Positions 1-7,173 of a stretch of DNA of 46,967 nt are shown here, in pieces. Where the stretch lies: positions 1-46,967 of the forward strand of contig CAZIDL010000014.1 in assembly GCA_964537825.1 (NCBI GenBank), written 5' to 3'. Each line of letters starts with the position of its first letter. Position 1 is the first letter of the stretch. Under the pieces are notes generated by a model that saw only the letters and a list, made by a program, of their open reading frames with translations, was not told the origin of the DNA and made no database searches. Position numbers and translations under genes: made by a program. The DNA comes from CAZIDL01 sp964537825. GTDB lineage: Bacteria; Bacteroidota; Bacteroidia; Flavobacteriales_D; CAYVSK01.

Positions 1-54
1 AAGGATGTAAGTATTCTCCATGAAGGGGTTGAAGGTAAAGGAACGGATCTCCAT
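1..54 (-). CDS. MBL-fold metallo-hydrolase, N-terminal fragment cut by window edge
   Basis: Only the first 18 codons are inside the window. They read MEIRSFTFNPFMENTYIL, which closely resembles the start of a Bacteroidota family of small MBL-fold (glyoxalase II-like) hydrolases whose proteins begin with an F-T-F-N-x-F-x-E-N-T-Y pattern. The zinc-binding HxHxDH motif would lie outside the window, so the catalytic class cannot be confirmed. An alternative ATG lies five codons upstream at position 69; I prefer position 54 because the family pattern begins right after it. It is the last gene of a leftward run after two lipoproteins, separated from the nearer one by 61 bases that hold a perfect 20-base palindrome with a possible promoter. 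Confidence 0.6.
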   Translation of the reverse strand, partial: MEIRSFTFNPFMENTYIL

Positions 55-81
55 AGGGTATTGGTTCATTGACGAGGAGAA

Positions 82-103
82 CAAAGGTAAGCGCTTACCT
101 TTG
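82..103 (-). promoter_or_regulatory. Perfect 20-base palindrome carrying a -7 element on each strand
   Basis: Positions 83-102 form a perfect palindrome with half-site AAAGGTAAGC. With the flanking bases, each strand shows TACCTTTG (minus strand 89-82, plus strand 96-103), a match to the Bacteroidota -7 element TAnnTTTG. On the minus strand this lies 12 bases before the ATG at 69 and 27 before the ATG at 54. It could be a promoter overlapped by an operator for a dimeric regulator, or a hairpin after the lipoprotein stop at 116. No clear TTTG -33 element is seen. Confidence 0.45.
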
Positions 104-115
104 AGCTGCTCCGGA

Positions 116-730
116 TCAGCGATGGTGGTCGATAACGGTCCGTAGTTCTTTGGACTTCCAAAAGACATCGAAGCGAAGATGCCCGTAGGGCCGCTCCTTA
201 AACCCTCCCATTAAAGAATGGTCGAACACGTCCTGCACCGAGCGTTCGATCAATTCGCTGCAGTAGATCGCGCTGCTATCCTCCAGATCGAAACCGGGAT
301 CAAAGGGTAATTCCTTTTGGAGGTAATGTTCAGCCCGGTTAGCGATCCGGGATGAAGGGGGGCTTTCCTTGTTGCCTCGGTAACGGACGACCATGATGCT
401 GCTGTCAACGCTACTGGCAACAAAATCCTCGATTTCAGCTTCTTGCATGCCATCCGTTTCGGAGATGCTACTGGATACGGAATGAATGACGCGGAAACTG
501 CTGTCGGCTTGCAGGGAGAGGATCCCACAATGGGAGATCTTTCGCTCTTCATCCAGGAGCTCAACGATCATGTCCGAAGCGAGCCCCTTTCCGTAGCGGA
601 GGATAATATCCCCTTCCCGGAGTTTTGCCAATTCCGCCTCGGATAATCGGTAGGAAGAAGAAGCTTCCTGCCCGGTATTGCAACCGAGCAGGAAGCCAAA
701 TAGGAGCACGACCAGATGTTCAGGTCGCAT
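116..730 (-). CDS. YiiX/YebB-like NlpC/P60 family lipoprotein
   Basis: The 204-residue protein starts with a lipoprotein signal (residues 1-16, lipobox L-L-G-C with acylated Cys17). The rest fits the circularly permuted NlpC/P60 papain-like family typified by YiiX: an E-G-D-I-I strand at about 39-43, S-H-C-G with the likely catalytic His67, and I-Y-C-S-E-L with the likely nucleophile Cys157. In the permuted families the His precedes the Cys, as here. Members are thought to hydrolyse amide or ester bonds at the envelope; the substrate is not evident. It lies 15 bases downstream of another lipoprotein gene on the same strand, so the two are probably co-transcribed. Family assignment is good; the function is open. 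Confidence 0.8.
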   Translation of the reverse strand: MRPEHLVVLLFGFLLGCNTGQEASSSYRLSEAELAKLREGDIILRYGKGLASDMIVELLDEERKISHCGILSLQADSSFRVIHSVSSSISETDGMQEAEIEDFVASSVDSSIMVVRYRGNKESPPSSRIANRAEHYLQKELPFDPGFDLEDSSAIYCSELIERSVQDVFDHSLMGGFKERPYGHLRFDVFWKSKELRTVIDHHR

Positions 731-744
731 GCGGTCGAATGTTC

Positions 745-1185
745 TTACTTATCGCCGGATCCGGAGGAGGGTGCTTTCATTCCGGAATCTCCACCTCCGG
801 ACTTACCCTTGCCTTTTCCTTTGTTAAGGTGGACTTTCCAGTTGCCATCGACCTTCTTCAGATGCACTTTAGCATCCTTCCCTTCCTTATCACAGCAGTA
901 TGTGACGACAGCTTTATCGCCGTCGACCTCCGTGTTCTTGAGCTCTTCAAGTTTCCCTTTCTTGCTCTTCTTCTTATCGCCCATTTTTTCCATCATCCCT
1001 TTCATCATGTCGAGCATTTGCTTGGTCTCCTTCGTGGAGTATTCTTTGGCGGTTGCAAAATCCTCGTTGTTAACCGCTTTGAGGAAGGCTTTTGCAACTT
1101 CGTCCGGTTTCTGCGGCCCTCCTCCACAAGAACTTATTACGAGGGTCATGGCCGCGAGCATTAGAGTGCTGACTGTTCGCTTCAT
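745..1185 (-). CDS. DUF4878-like lipoprotein with lysine/glycine-rich tail
   Basis: From the ATG at 1185 the protein has 146 residues and begins with a lipoprotein signal peptide ending in I-S-S-C (Cys20). An upstream in-frame ATG at 1230 would add 15 residues before the signal peptide and is rejected; AGGAAAG lies just before 1185. The mature part (D-E-V-A-K-A-F-L-K-A, a charged helix, then K-V-H-L-K-K-V-D-G-N-W-K-V) has the helix plus curled-sheet pattern of DUF4878/NTF2-like lipoproteins, in which a small domain ends with a D-G-x-W-K strand. The last 27 residues are low complexity (Lys, Gly, Ser). It probably heads the leftward run with the NlpC/P60 lipoprotein. Exact function unknown. Confidence 0.7.
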   Translation of the reverse strand: MKRTVSTLMLAAMTLVISSCGGGPQKPDEVAKAFLKAVNNEDFATAKEYSTKETKQMLDMMKGMMEKMGDKKKSKKGKLEELKNTEVDGDKAVVTYCCDKEGKDAKVHLKKVDGNWKVHLNKGKGKGKSGGGDSGMKAPSSGSGDK

Positions 1186-1213
1186 AGCTTTCCTAGGTTT
1201 AGTTGATGAATGA

Positions 1214-1245
1214 CGAAAATATAATTTCATTCACAATATCCGAAA
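1214..1245 (-). promoter_or_regulatory. Probable promoter of the DUF4878-like lipoprotein gene
   Basis: On the minus strand TTTC (1245-1242) is followed after 20 bases by TATTTTCG (1221-1214). This is close to the Bacteroidota sigma-ABfr pattern TTTG-N19/20-TAnnTTTG, with one mismatch in each element. It leaves a leader of roughly 25 bases before the ATG at 1185. Confidence 0.45.
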
Positions 1246-1352
1246 GATCTGAACGTCGAAATGGGATCATGGGAAAATAACAATGAACATTTTCTGCCCT
1301 TGAGCGGTTTTAGGGACGCTCCCTACCCGGATCTATTATTTTTACGGCACGA

Positions 1353-4300
1353 ATGCTTTTCCCCGGCAGATCGGCGATATACTTTTTCACCCTCGGGGTG
1401 TTCTTTTTGTTCCCCTTCGGTGGAGCTGCTCAGTTCTACAATGGCTCTCAACTGGATTTCGGCAAGAATCGGTTGCAGCACCGGGATTTCCTTTGGCGCT
1501 ATTACAAGTTCGAGCGCTTCGACACCTACTTTCATACAGGCGGGAAAGATCTGGCGATCTATACAGCAAAACGCGCAGCTCATCACATCAAGGATATCGA
1601 GGGCATGCTGGATTTTGCTCTTGATGAGAAAGTGCGCATCATCATCTACAACAAGCACTCCTACTTCAAGCAGAGCAACATTGGCCATAGTAGACGGGAA
1701 CAGCACAATATAGGGGGTACAACCCCGATCGTTGGTAACAAGCTCTTCATCTATTACAACGGGGACCATCGTTCGCTCGATCGTCAGATCAGGGAAGGAG
1801 TGGCCCGCGTTATGATACGGCAGATGATGTATGGAGGGAATTGGAAGGATGTTATCAAGAATTCCACCCTCCTTTCGATACCCGAGTGGTACATCGACGG
1901 AGTGGTCTCTTATATCGGTGAGGAATGGAACGCCACCTTGGATTCGCGCGTTCGGGACGGCGTGCTTTCAGGCAGCTACGAGAAGTTCAACCGGTTGAAG
2001 CGGCAGGAAGCTGTGAACGCTGGACATGCGATGTGGAAGTACATCGCTGACAAATACGGGGAAGGTGTGATCCCCAACATCCTCTATATGACCAAGATGA
2101 GCCGGAACATCGAGAGCGGTCTTCTCTTCGTACTCGGCGTCACCCTTGATGAGCTCACCAGTGATTACCTCGAGCATTACCGTTCCCTTTATCGGCGGGA
2201 TGAACGGCGCCGTCATCGACCTCAACTGGACAGTCTTCCGATCAAGAGCAAGAAACGGACCGTCTATGACCAGTTCGAATTCGGCCCTAATGGACGCTAT
2301 GCTGCTTATAGCTCCAATGAACTCGGTCAGTACAAGGTCTTCATCTACGATACCAAGAAGGATGAAAAGAAGCGGATCTTCAAAGAGGGGCACAAACTGG
2401 ACCGGATCCCTGACCACAGTTATCCGGTTCTGGAATGGCATCCCAAGGGCACGAACCTGGTCTTTGTAACGGAGGAAGAAGGCGAGCCGAAATTCCACAA
2501 CTATTCTGTCGAAGAAGAAAAGCTGAACAGTAAACCCCTCTTCGATCTCGAGAAGGTACTCGAGATGGACTACTCCCCCGACGGGAGCAAGATGGTCTTT
2601 TCAGGGGTCCAGGATGGGATGACCAACTTATACCGTTATCATCCCGTGGGGAATCGTTCGGAAAAGCTGACCGAAGACTTGCACGATGACCTTTATCCGA
2701 TCTATTTGGACAAAGATCGGATCATTTTCAGCAGCAATCGCGCGGACGATACCCTGCGGAAAGGTCAGGTGCCCAAAAAATACCTGACCGAGCATCAGGA
2801 CCTTTTCCTCTACGATCTGAATACAGAAGGTGAGCCGCTCAAGCGACTAACGGAAACAGACCAGGCGGATGAGTCCCATCCCGTTGTCTACGATTCCTCG
2901 CGTTTCTCTTTCCTCAGCGATCGGAAGGGTATCAGGAATCGCTATTTGGGGCATTTCGACAGTGCTATTACCCAGGTTGATACGGCGGTCCATTATCGGT
3001 ATTTCGCTGCTACGGATCCGCTCAGCAACCGCTCAAGGAACATTGAGCATTACAGCATGAACCCTTCCACAGGTCTATATACCGCCTTAACCTATATCGA
3101 TGGGAAATACCGGTTCTATTACGGACACCGCCGCAATGATCAGGTGCTCTCCAAAAGCAAAGTGCCTCGCACCCCGTTCGCCAAGAATCGAAAGAAAGGA
3201 GGCGATACCGCTGCTGTAAGGTCAGACGCTCTTTCTAAAGGTGGATCTGAAAACGCAAAGGAGGACAGCGGAGAAGTGAACATTAGTGATTACGTTTTTG
3301 AAAGCGAAAAAAGTGCTGAAAAAGAGGAGAAAAAGAGCGATAAAAAACGACCGAAGTTGCCGGATGATATCGAGGACCTCGAAGAGATAGCTGATACCAA
3401 TATCACCTATGAGGAAGGAGCGGACAGCTCGAAAGCCTCTGCCTTCGAACTTCCGACACAGCGGAACTACGAGATCGATTTCACCACGCAGCAAGTCACG
3501 ACCCAGCTGGACAACGGGTACATGAACAAAACCTACCAGAACTTCGATCCCGGTTCACCGGTATACAACAATCCCGGTATTAATGGGCTTATCACGATGG
3601 CCATTAACGACCTGTTCGAAGATCATCATGTCTACGGGGGCGTACGGCTTTCCGGGAACCTCAATAACAACGAATACTTCCTCACCTACGAGGACCTTTC
3701 CAAGCATCTGGATAAGGTCTATAGTTTTCATCGGCGGAGCTTTATGAACGTGAGCGGGCAGCGCGCTGTTAAGACCCGGACCCTTCAGGGAAAGTACCGG
3801 TTGATCCATCCTTTCAGTCCGGTTGCGAGCTTAAGGGGGACTTTTAAGTTGCGGAACGACCGGCGGACCGTTCTGGCCACAGAACAGCGGACCCTGGAAG
3901 AACCTACGGTCTCCTCGGATCGGGGCGGGCTCAAGCTTGCTTACGTGTTCGATAACACCCTCCCGCTGGGGTTGAACCTGCGTAGGGGGCTTCGGATGAA
4001 GTTCTTCGGGGAGTACTTCCAGGAATTCCAGGACTTCGAAAAGGGGGATATGTTCGTTGCAGGAGGTGATATCCGCCATTACTTGCGGATCCATCGCAAT
4101 TTCATCTGGGCCAATCGGATCGCAGGAAGCACTTCTTTTGGGAACCAGAAGTTGATCTATTATATGGGGGGGGTCGATAATTGGTTCCTTCCGAAGTATA
4201 ACAGCGAAACCCCGATCGACGACAGCAAGAACTTCCGCTTTCAGGCCCTTGCCACACCGATGCGAGGTTTCCGGCAGAACGCACGCAATGGCAACAGTTT

Positions 4301-4652
4301 TGCTCTTGCCAACTCCGAATTGCGCTTTCCGGTCGTCGATTACTTCAAGGCCAAGCCGATCCGTTCTGATTTTCTCAAAACCCTTCAGATCATTGGTTTC
4401 GGGGAGATCGGTACTGCTTGGACAGGACCCGATCCCTATTCGGAAAAGAACTCTTTCAATGAGCGGACCATCAAGAAAGGCCCTTTGAAGATCACGATAC
4501 GGAATCAGCGTGAACCTCTTATCGGAAGTTACGGGTTCGGTGCCAGGGCCCGACTATGGGGTTATTTTGTGCGGGCCACCTGGGGATGGGGAGTTGAAGA
4601 TCGCCGGGTAAAGGACCCTCGATTCTATATATCGCTAAGCAAGGATTTTTAG
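1353..4652 (+). CDS. TolB-like beta-propeller protein with degenerate peptidase-MA domain and C-terminal barrel
   Basis: This 1,099-residue protein starts with a signal peptide (1-26, ending G-G-A-A-Q). Residues about 30-280 resemble the peptidase MA-like domain of a Bacteroidota family often labelled 'translocation protein TolB': P-E-W-Y-I-D-G is present, but the expected HExxH zinc site is replaced by R-E-G-V-A-R, so protease activity is unlikely. Residues about 290-600 hold repeated WD40/PD40-like blades (Y-S-P-D-G-S-K-M-V-F and I-I-F-S-S-N-R are typical). A charged linker (about 615-690) leads to about 400 residues of alternating beta strands ending in an aromatic (L-S-K-D-F), resembling a surface-antigen/D15-like outer-membrane barrel. 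Probably an outer-membrane protein facing the periplasm with its propeller. Followed after 15 bases by the amidohydrolase gene. Confidence 0.75.
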   Translation: MLFPGRSAIYFFTLGVFFLFPFGGAAQFYNGSQLDFGKNRLQHRDFLWRYYKFERFDTYFHTGGKDLAIYTAKRAAHHIKDIEGMLDFALDEKVRIIIYNKHSYFKQSNIGHSRREQHNIGGTTPIVGNKLFIYYNGDHRSLDRQIREGVARVMIRQMMYGGNWKDVIKNSTLLSIPEWYIDGVVSYIGEEWNATLDSRVRDGVLSGSYEKFNRLKRQEAVNAGHAMWKYIADKYGEGVIPNILYMTKMSRNIESGLLFVLGVTLDELTSDYLEHYRSLYRRDERRRHRPQLDSLPIKSKKRTVYDQFEFGPNGRYAAYSSNELGQYKVFIYDTKKDEKKRIFKEGHKLDRIPDHSYPVLEWHPKGTNLVFVTEEEGEPKFHNYSVEEEKLNSKPLFDLEKVLEMDYSPDGSKMVFSGVQDGMTNLYRYHPVGNRSEKLTEDLHDDLYPIYLDKDRIIFSSNRADDTLRKGQVPKKYLTEHQDLFLYDLNTEGEPLKRLTETDQADESHPVVYDSSRFSFLSDRKGIRNRYLGHFDSAITQVDTAVHYRYFAATDPLSNRSRNIEHYSMNPSTGLYTALTYIDGKYRFYYGHRRNDQVLSKSKVPRTPFAKNRKKGGDTAAVRSDALSKGGSENAKEDSGEVNISDYVFESEKSAEKEEKKSDKKRPKLPDDIEDLEEIADTNITYEEGADSSKASAFELPTQRNYEIDFTTQQVTTQLDNGYMNKTYQNFDPGSPVYNNPGINGLITMAINDLFEDHHVYGGVRLSGNLNNNEYFLTYEDLSKHLDKVYSFHRRSFMNVSGQRAVKTRTLQGKYRLIHPFSPVASLRGTFKLRNDRRTVLATEQRTLEEPTVSSDRGGLKLAYVFDNTLPLGLNLRRGLRMKFFGEYFQEFQDFEKGDMFVAGGDIRHYLRIHRNFIWANRIAGSTSFGNQKLIYYMGGVDNWFLPKYNSETPIDDSKNFRFQALATPMRGFRQNARNGNSFALANSELRFPVVDYFKAKPIRSDFLKTLQIIGFGEIGTAWTGPDPYSEKNSFNERTIKKGPLKITIRNQREPLIGSYGFGARARLWGYFVRATWGWGVEDRRVKDPRFYISLSKDF

Positions 4653-4667
4653 CCTTGCGGTTCTATT

Positions 4668-5870
4668 ATGGAAGATCTTGCGCAGCGCATCCACGATCTT
4701 AGCGATCATTATTTCGAGGAGGTGAAAGGGCTTCGGCAGGAGCTTCATCGTTCTCCGGAACTTTCCTTTCAGGAGTTCAACACCTCCCGGATCCTTGCGC
4801 AAAGGCTTCGTGAAAGGGGGGTTCCTTTCGAGGAAGGATGGGTAGGTACTGGTCTTGTGGGGACGATCCAAGGCAAAAAGGAGGGTCCCTTCGTTGCGCT
4901 TAGGGGTGATATGGACGCTCTTCCGATCGTGGAGCAGAACGATGTCCCTTACCGTTCCCAGAACGAAGGGGTTATGCACGCCTGCGGCCACGATGTGCAC
5001 AGTTCCTGCTTGTTCGGTGCTGCGATGATCCTACAGGATATCCGTACGGAACTGGAAGGAAGCGTTCGACTGATCTTTCAACCCGGGGAAGAGCAGAATC
5101 CGGGAGGTGCTTTGCGGATGATCGGGGAAGGAGTACTTAGTGACCCTCCTGTAAGGGGTATCTATGGACAACATGTTTTTCCGGACCTTGAAGCGGGAAA
5201 GGTAGGATACAAAGAAGGTCCTTACATGGCCTCTTCGGATGAGATCCGTCTCAGGGTGAAAGGAAGAGGCGGGCATGCAGCGATGCCTGAGAAGAACGTG
5301 GATCCCGTTTTGATCGGTGCACACATGGTAACAGCCCTTCAACAGGTTGTGAGCCGGAATGCTGACCCCACCACTCCTTCTGTCCTTTCGTTCGGAAAAG
5401 TGGAGGCTGCGGGTGCTAACAATGTGATCCCGAACGAGATGTATCTCGAAGGGACCTTCCGGACCTTCGATGAGGAATGGAGGGATCAGGCTCATGATAG
5501 GATCCGGCGGATCGCGGAGGGGGTTGCGCAGAGCATGGGGGGGAGTTGTGAGGTAGGGATCGAAAGGGGGTATCCCTTCCTCGTGAACGATCCGGAGCTA
5601 ACCCGTGAAAGTCGCGCTTACGCTGAGGAGTTCCTCGGGAAGGAGAATGTAGTGGAACTTCCCTTGCGGATGACGGCGGAGGATTTTGCTTATTATTCCC
5701 AGGAAGTGCCGGGTTGTTTTTACCGGCTCGGGGTACGGAACGATGCGAAAGGCATCAATTCCGGCCTTCATACCTCCACCTTCGATATCGATGAGGATGC
5801 ACTACGGACCGGTATGGGCTTGATGGCCTGGTCTGCGCTGCGCTATTTACGATCATGTGCTCGGGGATAA
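4668..5870 (+). CDS. M20-family metal-dependent amidohydrolase
   Basis: The 400-residue protein has the order of motifs of the M20D amidohydrolases (hippurate / N-acyl-amino-acid / IAA-conjugate hydrolases): G-D-M-D-A-L-P at about 80-86, H-A-C-G-H-D with metal ligands Cys106 and His108, Q-P-G-E-E with Glu141/Glu142 at the catalytic site, G-Q-H-V-F-P, the dimerisation domain opening G-R-G-G-H-A-A, and a C-terminal G-L-H-T-S-T-F-D carrying the last His ligand. It lacks a signal peptide and is presumably cytoplasmic, removing acyl groups from amino acids. The length (about 400) is normal. It probably shares a transcript with the upstream TolB-like gene. The exact substrate cannot be read from sequence. 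Confidence 0.9.
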   Translation: MEDLAQRIHDLSDHYFEEVKGLRQELHRSPELSFQEFNTSRILAQRLRERGVPFEEGWVGTGLVGTIQGKKEGPFVALRGDMDALPIVEQNDVPYRSQNEGVMHACGHDVHSSCLFGAAMILQDIRTELEGSVRLIFQPGEEQNPGGALRMIGEGVLSDPPVRGIYGQHVFPDLEAGKVGYKEGPYMASSDEIRLRVKGRGGHAAMPEKNVDPVLIGAHMVTALQQVVSRNADPTTPSVLSFGKVEAAGANNVIPNEMYLEGTFRTFDEEWRDQAHDRIRRIAEGVAQSMGGSCEVGIERGYPFLVNDPELTRESRAYAEEFLGKENVVELPLRMTAEDFAYYSQEVPGCFYRLGVRNDAKGINSGLHTSTFDIDEDALRTGMGLMAWSALRYLRSCARG

Positions 5871-5899
5871 AAAAAAAGTCCCCTTCGAGCGAAGGGGAC
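5869..5899 (-). terminator. Rho-independent terminator between convergent genes
   Basis: A 9-base-pair stem, GTCCCCTTC (5878-5886) with GAAGGGGAC (5891-5899), closes a GAGC loop. On the minus strand it is followed at once by nine T residues (5877-5869), so it terminates the leftward lipoprotein operon. On the plus strand a T-run occurs only later (5919-5924), so it is a weaker terminator for the amidohydrolase. The A-run directly follows the amidohydrolase stop codon. Confidence 0.85.
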
Positions 5900-5929
5900 T
5901 TCTCGATAAGCTTTAAGCTTTTTTCAGGA

Positions 5930-6334
5930 TCAGGCGGGTTCAAAATGGGTCTCGCTTCCATCGTCTTCCTCGAGCCAGAACTCCTTTTCCTTGAGTTTCA
6001 GTATCGTGAACTCAGTTTCAGAATTGTTGGAGGCTATTCCTATAATTAGAATGAAGGTCTCCTTGTTATCACCGAATTCCCATTTTCCGTATTCAGTCCC
6101 ATTGATCTTCACCTTGCCGTCCTTCGTGAAGGTCCATTTGGTGTTGTTGTTCGGTTGCGTCGTATTCCCATCTTCGTCGATCTGCTTCTCGATCTTCCAG
6201 GTGTTCGCAACGCGTTCTTTCTTGGAGCGAAGGCTGATGAAAGGCCCTTCTTCGTACTTGCAGGAACTCGTGAGACCGAGGGCGAAAAAAGCCATCAGCG
6301 TGAAAGTAAGGATCCGTTTGGACATGATGTTCAT
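5930..6334 (-). CDS. Small lipocalin-like lipoprotein
   Basis: This 134-residue protein has a lipoprotein signal peptide ending T-S-S-C (Cys25). The mature part has N-T-W-K-I-E-K at its start, then short strands such as K-W-T-F-T-K-D-G-K-V and Y-G-K-W-E-F-G-D, and ends with a L-K-E-K-E-F-W-L-E strand. This is the layout of the small Bacteroidota lipocalin-like lipoproteins (lipocalin_5/DUF4923 type): 'the amount of X plus a test of fit' repeats W-x-F/W-E-F. ATG at 6334 or 6325 are both possible; either leaves a complete signal peptide. The role is unknown. It follows the DUF2807 lipoprotein gene after 44 bases that contain a hairpin and a possible -7 element TACCTTCG (6359-6352). Confidence 0.7.
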   Translation of the reverse strand: MNIMSKRILTFTLMAFFALGLTSSCKYEEGPFISLRSKKERVANTWKIEKQIDEDGNTTQPNNNTKWTFTKDGKVKINGTEYGKWEFGDNKETFILIIGIASNNSETEFTILKLKEKEFWLEEDDGSETHFEPA

Positions 6335-6351
6335 CTTTTGGGTTGAGAGCC

Positions 6352-6380
6352 CGAAGGTAATAAGATCCTTCGATCTTATT
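6352..6380 (-). promoter_or_regulatory. Hairpin plus -7-like element between two lipoprotein genes
   Basis: AATAAGATC (6359-6367) and GATCTTATT (6372-6380) form a 9-base-pair stem with a four-base loop. It overlaps the TAA of the upstream gene (6381-6379) and, in the minus direction, runs straight into TACCTTCG (6359-6352), a one-mismatch Bacteroidota -7 element 17 bases before the ATG at 6334. No T-run follows, so this is more likely an mRNA end/processing hairpin or a promoter-overlapping operator than a simple terminator. Confidence 0.4.
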
Positions 6381-7122
6381 ACTTTTCCTCAACGCGCCCC
6401 TCACCTACGTTCACCTTTTTGCTCAGGACCGGATCCCCTTTGTAAAATATGGAGCCAAGCCCTTCGATCGTAGCGGCAAGGTCCTGTGTGACATGCAAGT
6501 GCATGTTTCCGGTCCCCTCGTTGACCGCTTTTGCGATCTTGCATCGAAAGTCTTCCAGGTACATAAAGCCTGAGCTTCCCGCAAAAAGAAAAGTCCAGTC
6601 GCAATCCCCGTGGACGGTGAGTTGGCCGGAGCCTGTATGCTGTTTCAAGTAGGCGGTGTCCACGTCAAGCTTGAGTTCTACATCTCCCATTCCATCCCAT
6701 TGCCCGTAATCGAACCGTTGGAGTTCGAATTCATCGAGCATGCGAATAGGTGCTGTCCCCCTTTGCTCGAGCTTTTGTACTTCTTTGGTGAAAACGGTCA
6801 CTTCGGGAATAGGCTGATATGAACGACTCCAGTCACAAGTATTCCCGTCCTTGATGATCAGGGTCTTCCCCTTTTTTTTCGTTCGAATAAGGGGAAGGAG
6901 TTCTTCTCCAGCTGTGACCTCGACCCTTTCTTGTTTGCTCTTACGGATCAACACGCGCACGTGATCGCGCAGTTCGATCTTGCGTATCCCACTTATGGGG
7001 CGTTCTTGTTCGATCCGTTCTCCCCGTCCTTTGATGCAGTCCTTCATCTGCTCTTTTTTACAACTGAAGAAGAGCATAGGGATCAGGATCAAAGCGTATT
7101 TGTTCTTCAAAGGATAGGGCAT
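6379..7122 (-). CDS. DUF2807 (head GIN domain) lipoprotein
   Basis: The 247-residue protein has a lipoprotein signal peptide ending F-F-S-C (Cys21). The mature part is a repeating beta-solenoid: a first strand I-R-K-I-E-L-R-D-H-V-R-V, then turns such as G-S-G-Q-L-T-V-H-G and G-L-G-S-I-F-Y-K-G-D-P. The last pattern (G-x-G-x-I-x-Y-x-G-x-P) is the hallmark of the DUF2807 'auto-transporter adhesin head GIN' family common in Bacteroidota. The family is probably anchored in the outer membrane; its function is not established. It lies 51 bases after recQ on the same strand and could be read from the recQ promoter. Confidence 0.85.
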   Translation of the reverse strand: MPYPLKNKYALILIPMLFFSCKKEQMKDCIKGRGERIEQERPISGIRKIELRDHVRVLIRKSKQERVEVTAGEELLPLIRTKKKGKTLIIKDGNTCDWSRSYQPIPEVTVFTKEVQKLEQRGTAPIRMLDEFELQRFDYGQWDGMGDVELKLDVDTAYLKQHTGSGQLTVHGDCDWTFLFAGSSGFMYLEDFRCKIAKAVNEGTGNMHLHVTQDLAATIEGLGSIFYKGDPVLSKKVNVGEGRVEEK

Positions 7123-7173
7123 GCTTCAGTAAAGAAGGTGAAGGGAAGCTGGAGGTCCGAAGGGCGCTTCCGC

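Noticed and set aside
5905..5924. AAGCTT-rich dyad before the T-run as a second terminator for the amidohydrolase
   Set aside because: The stem is only four to five base pairs; the strong hairpin at 5878-5899 already explains this gap.
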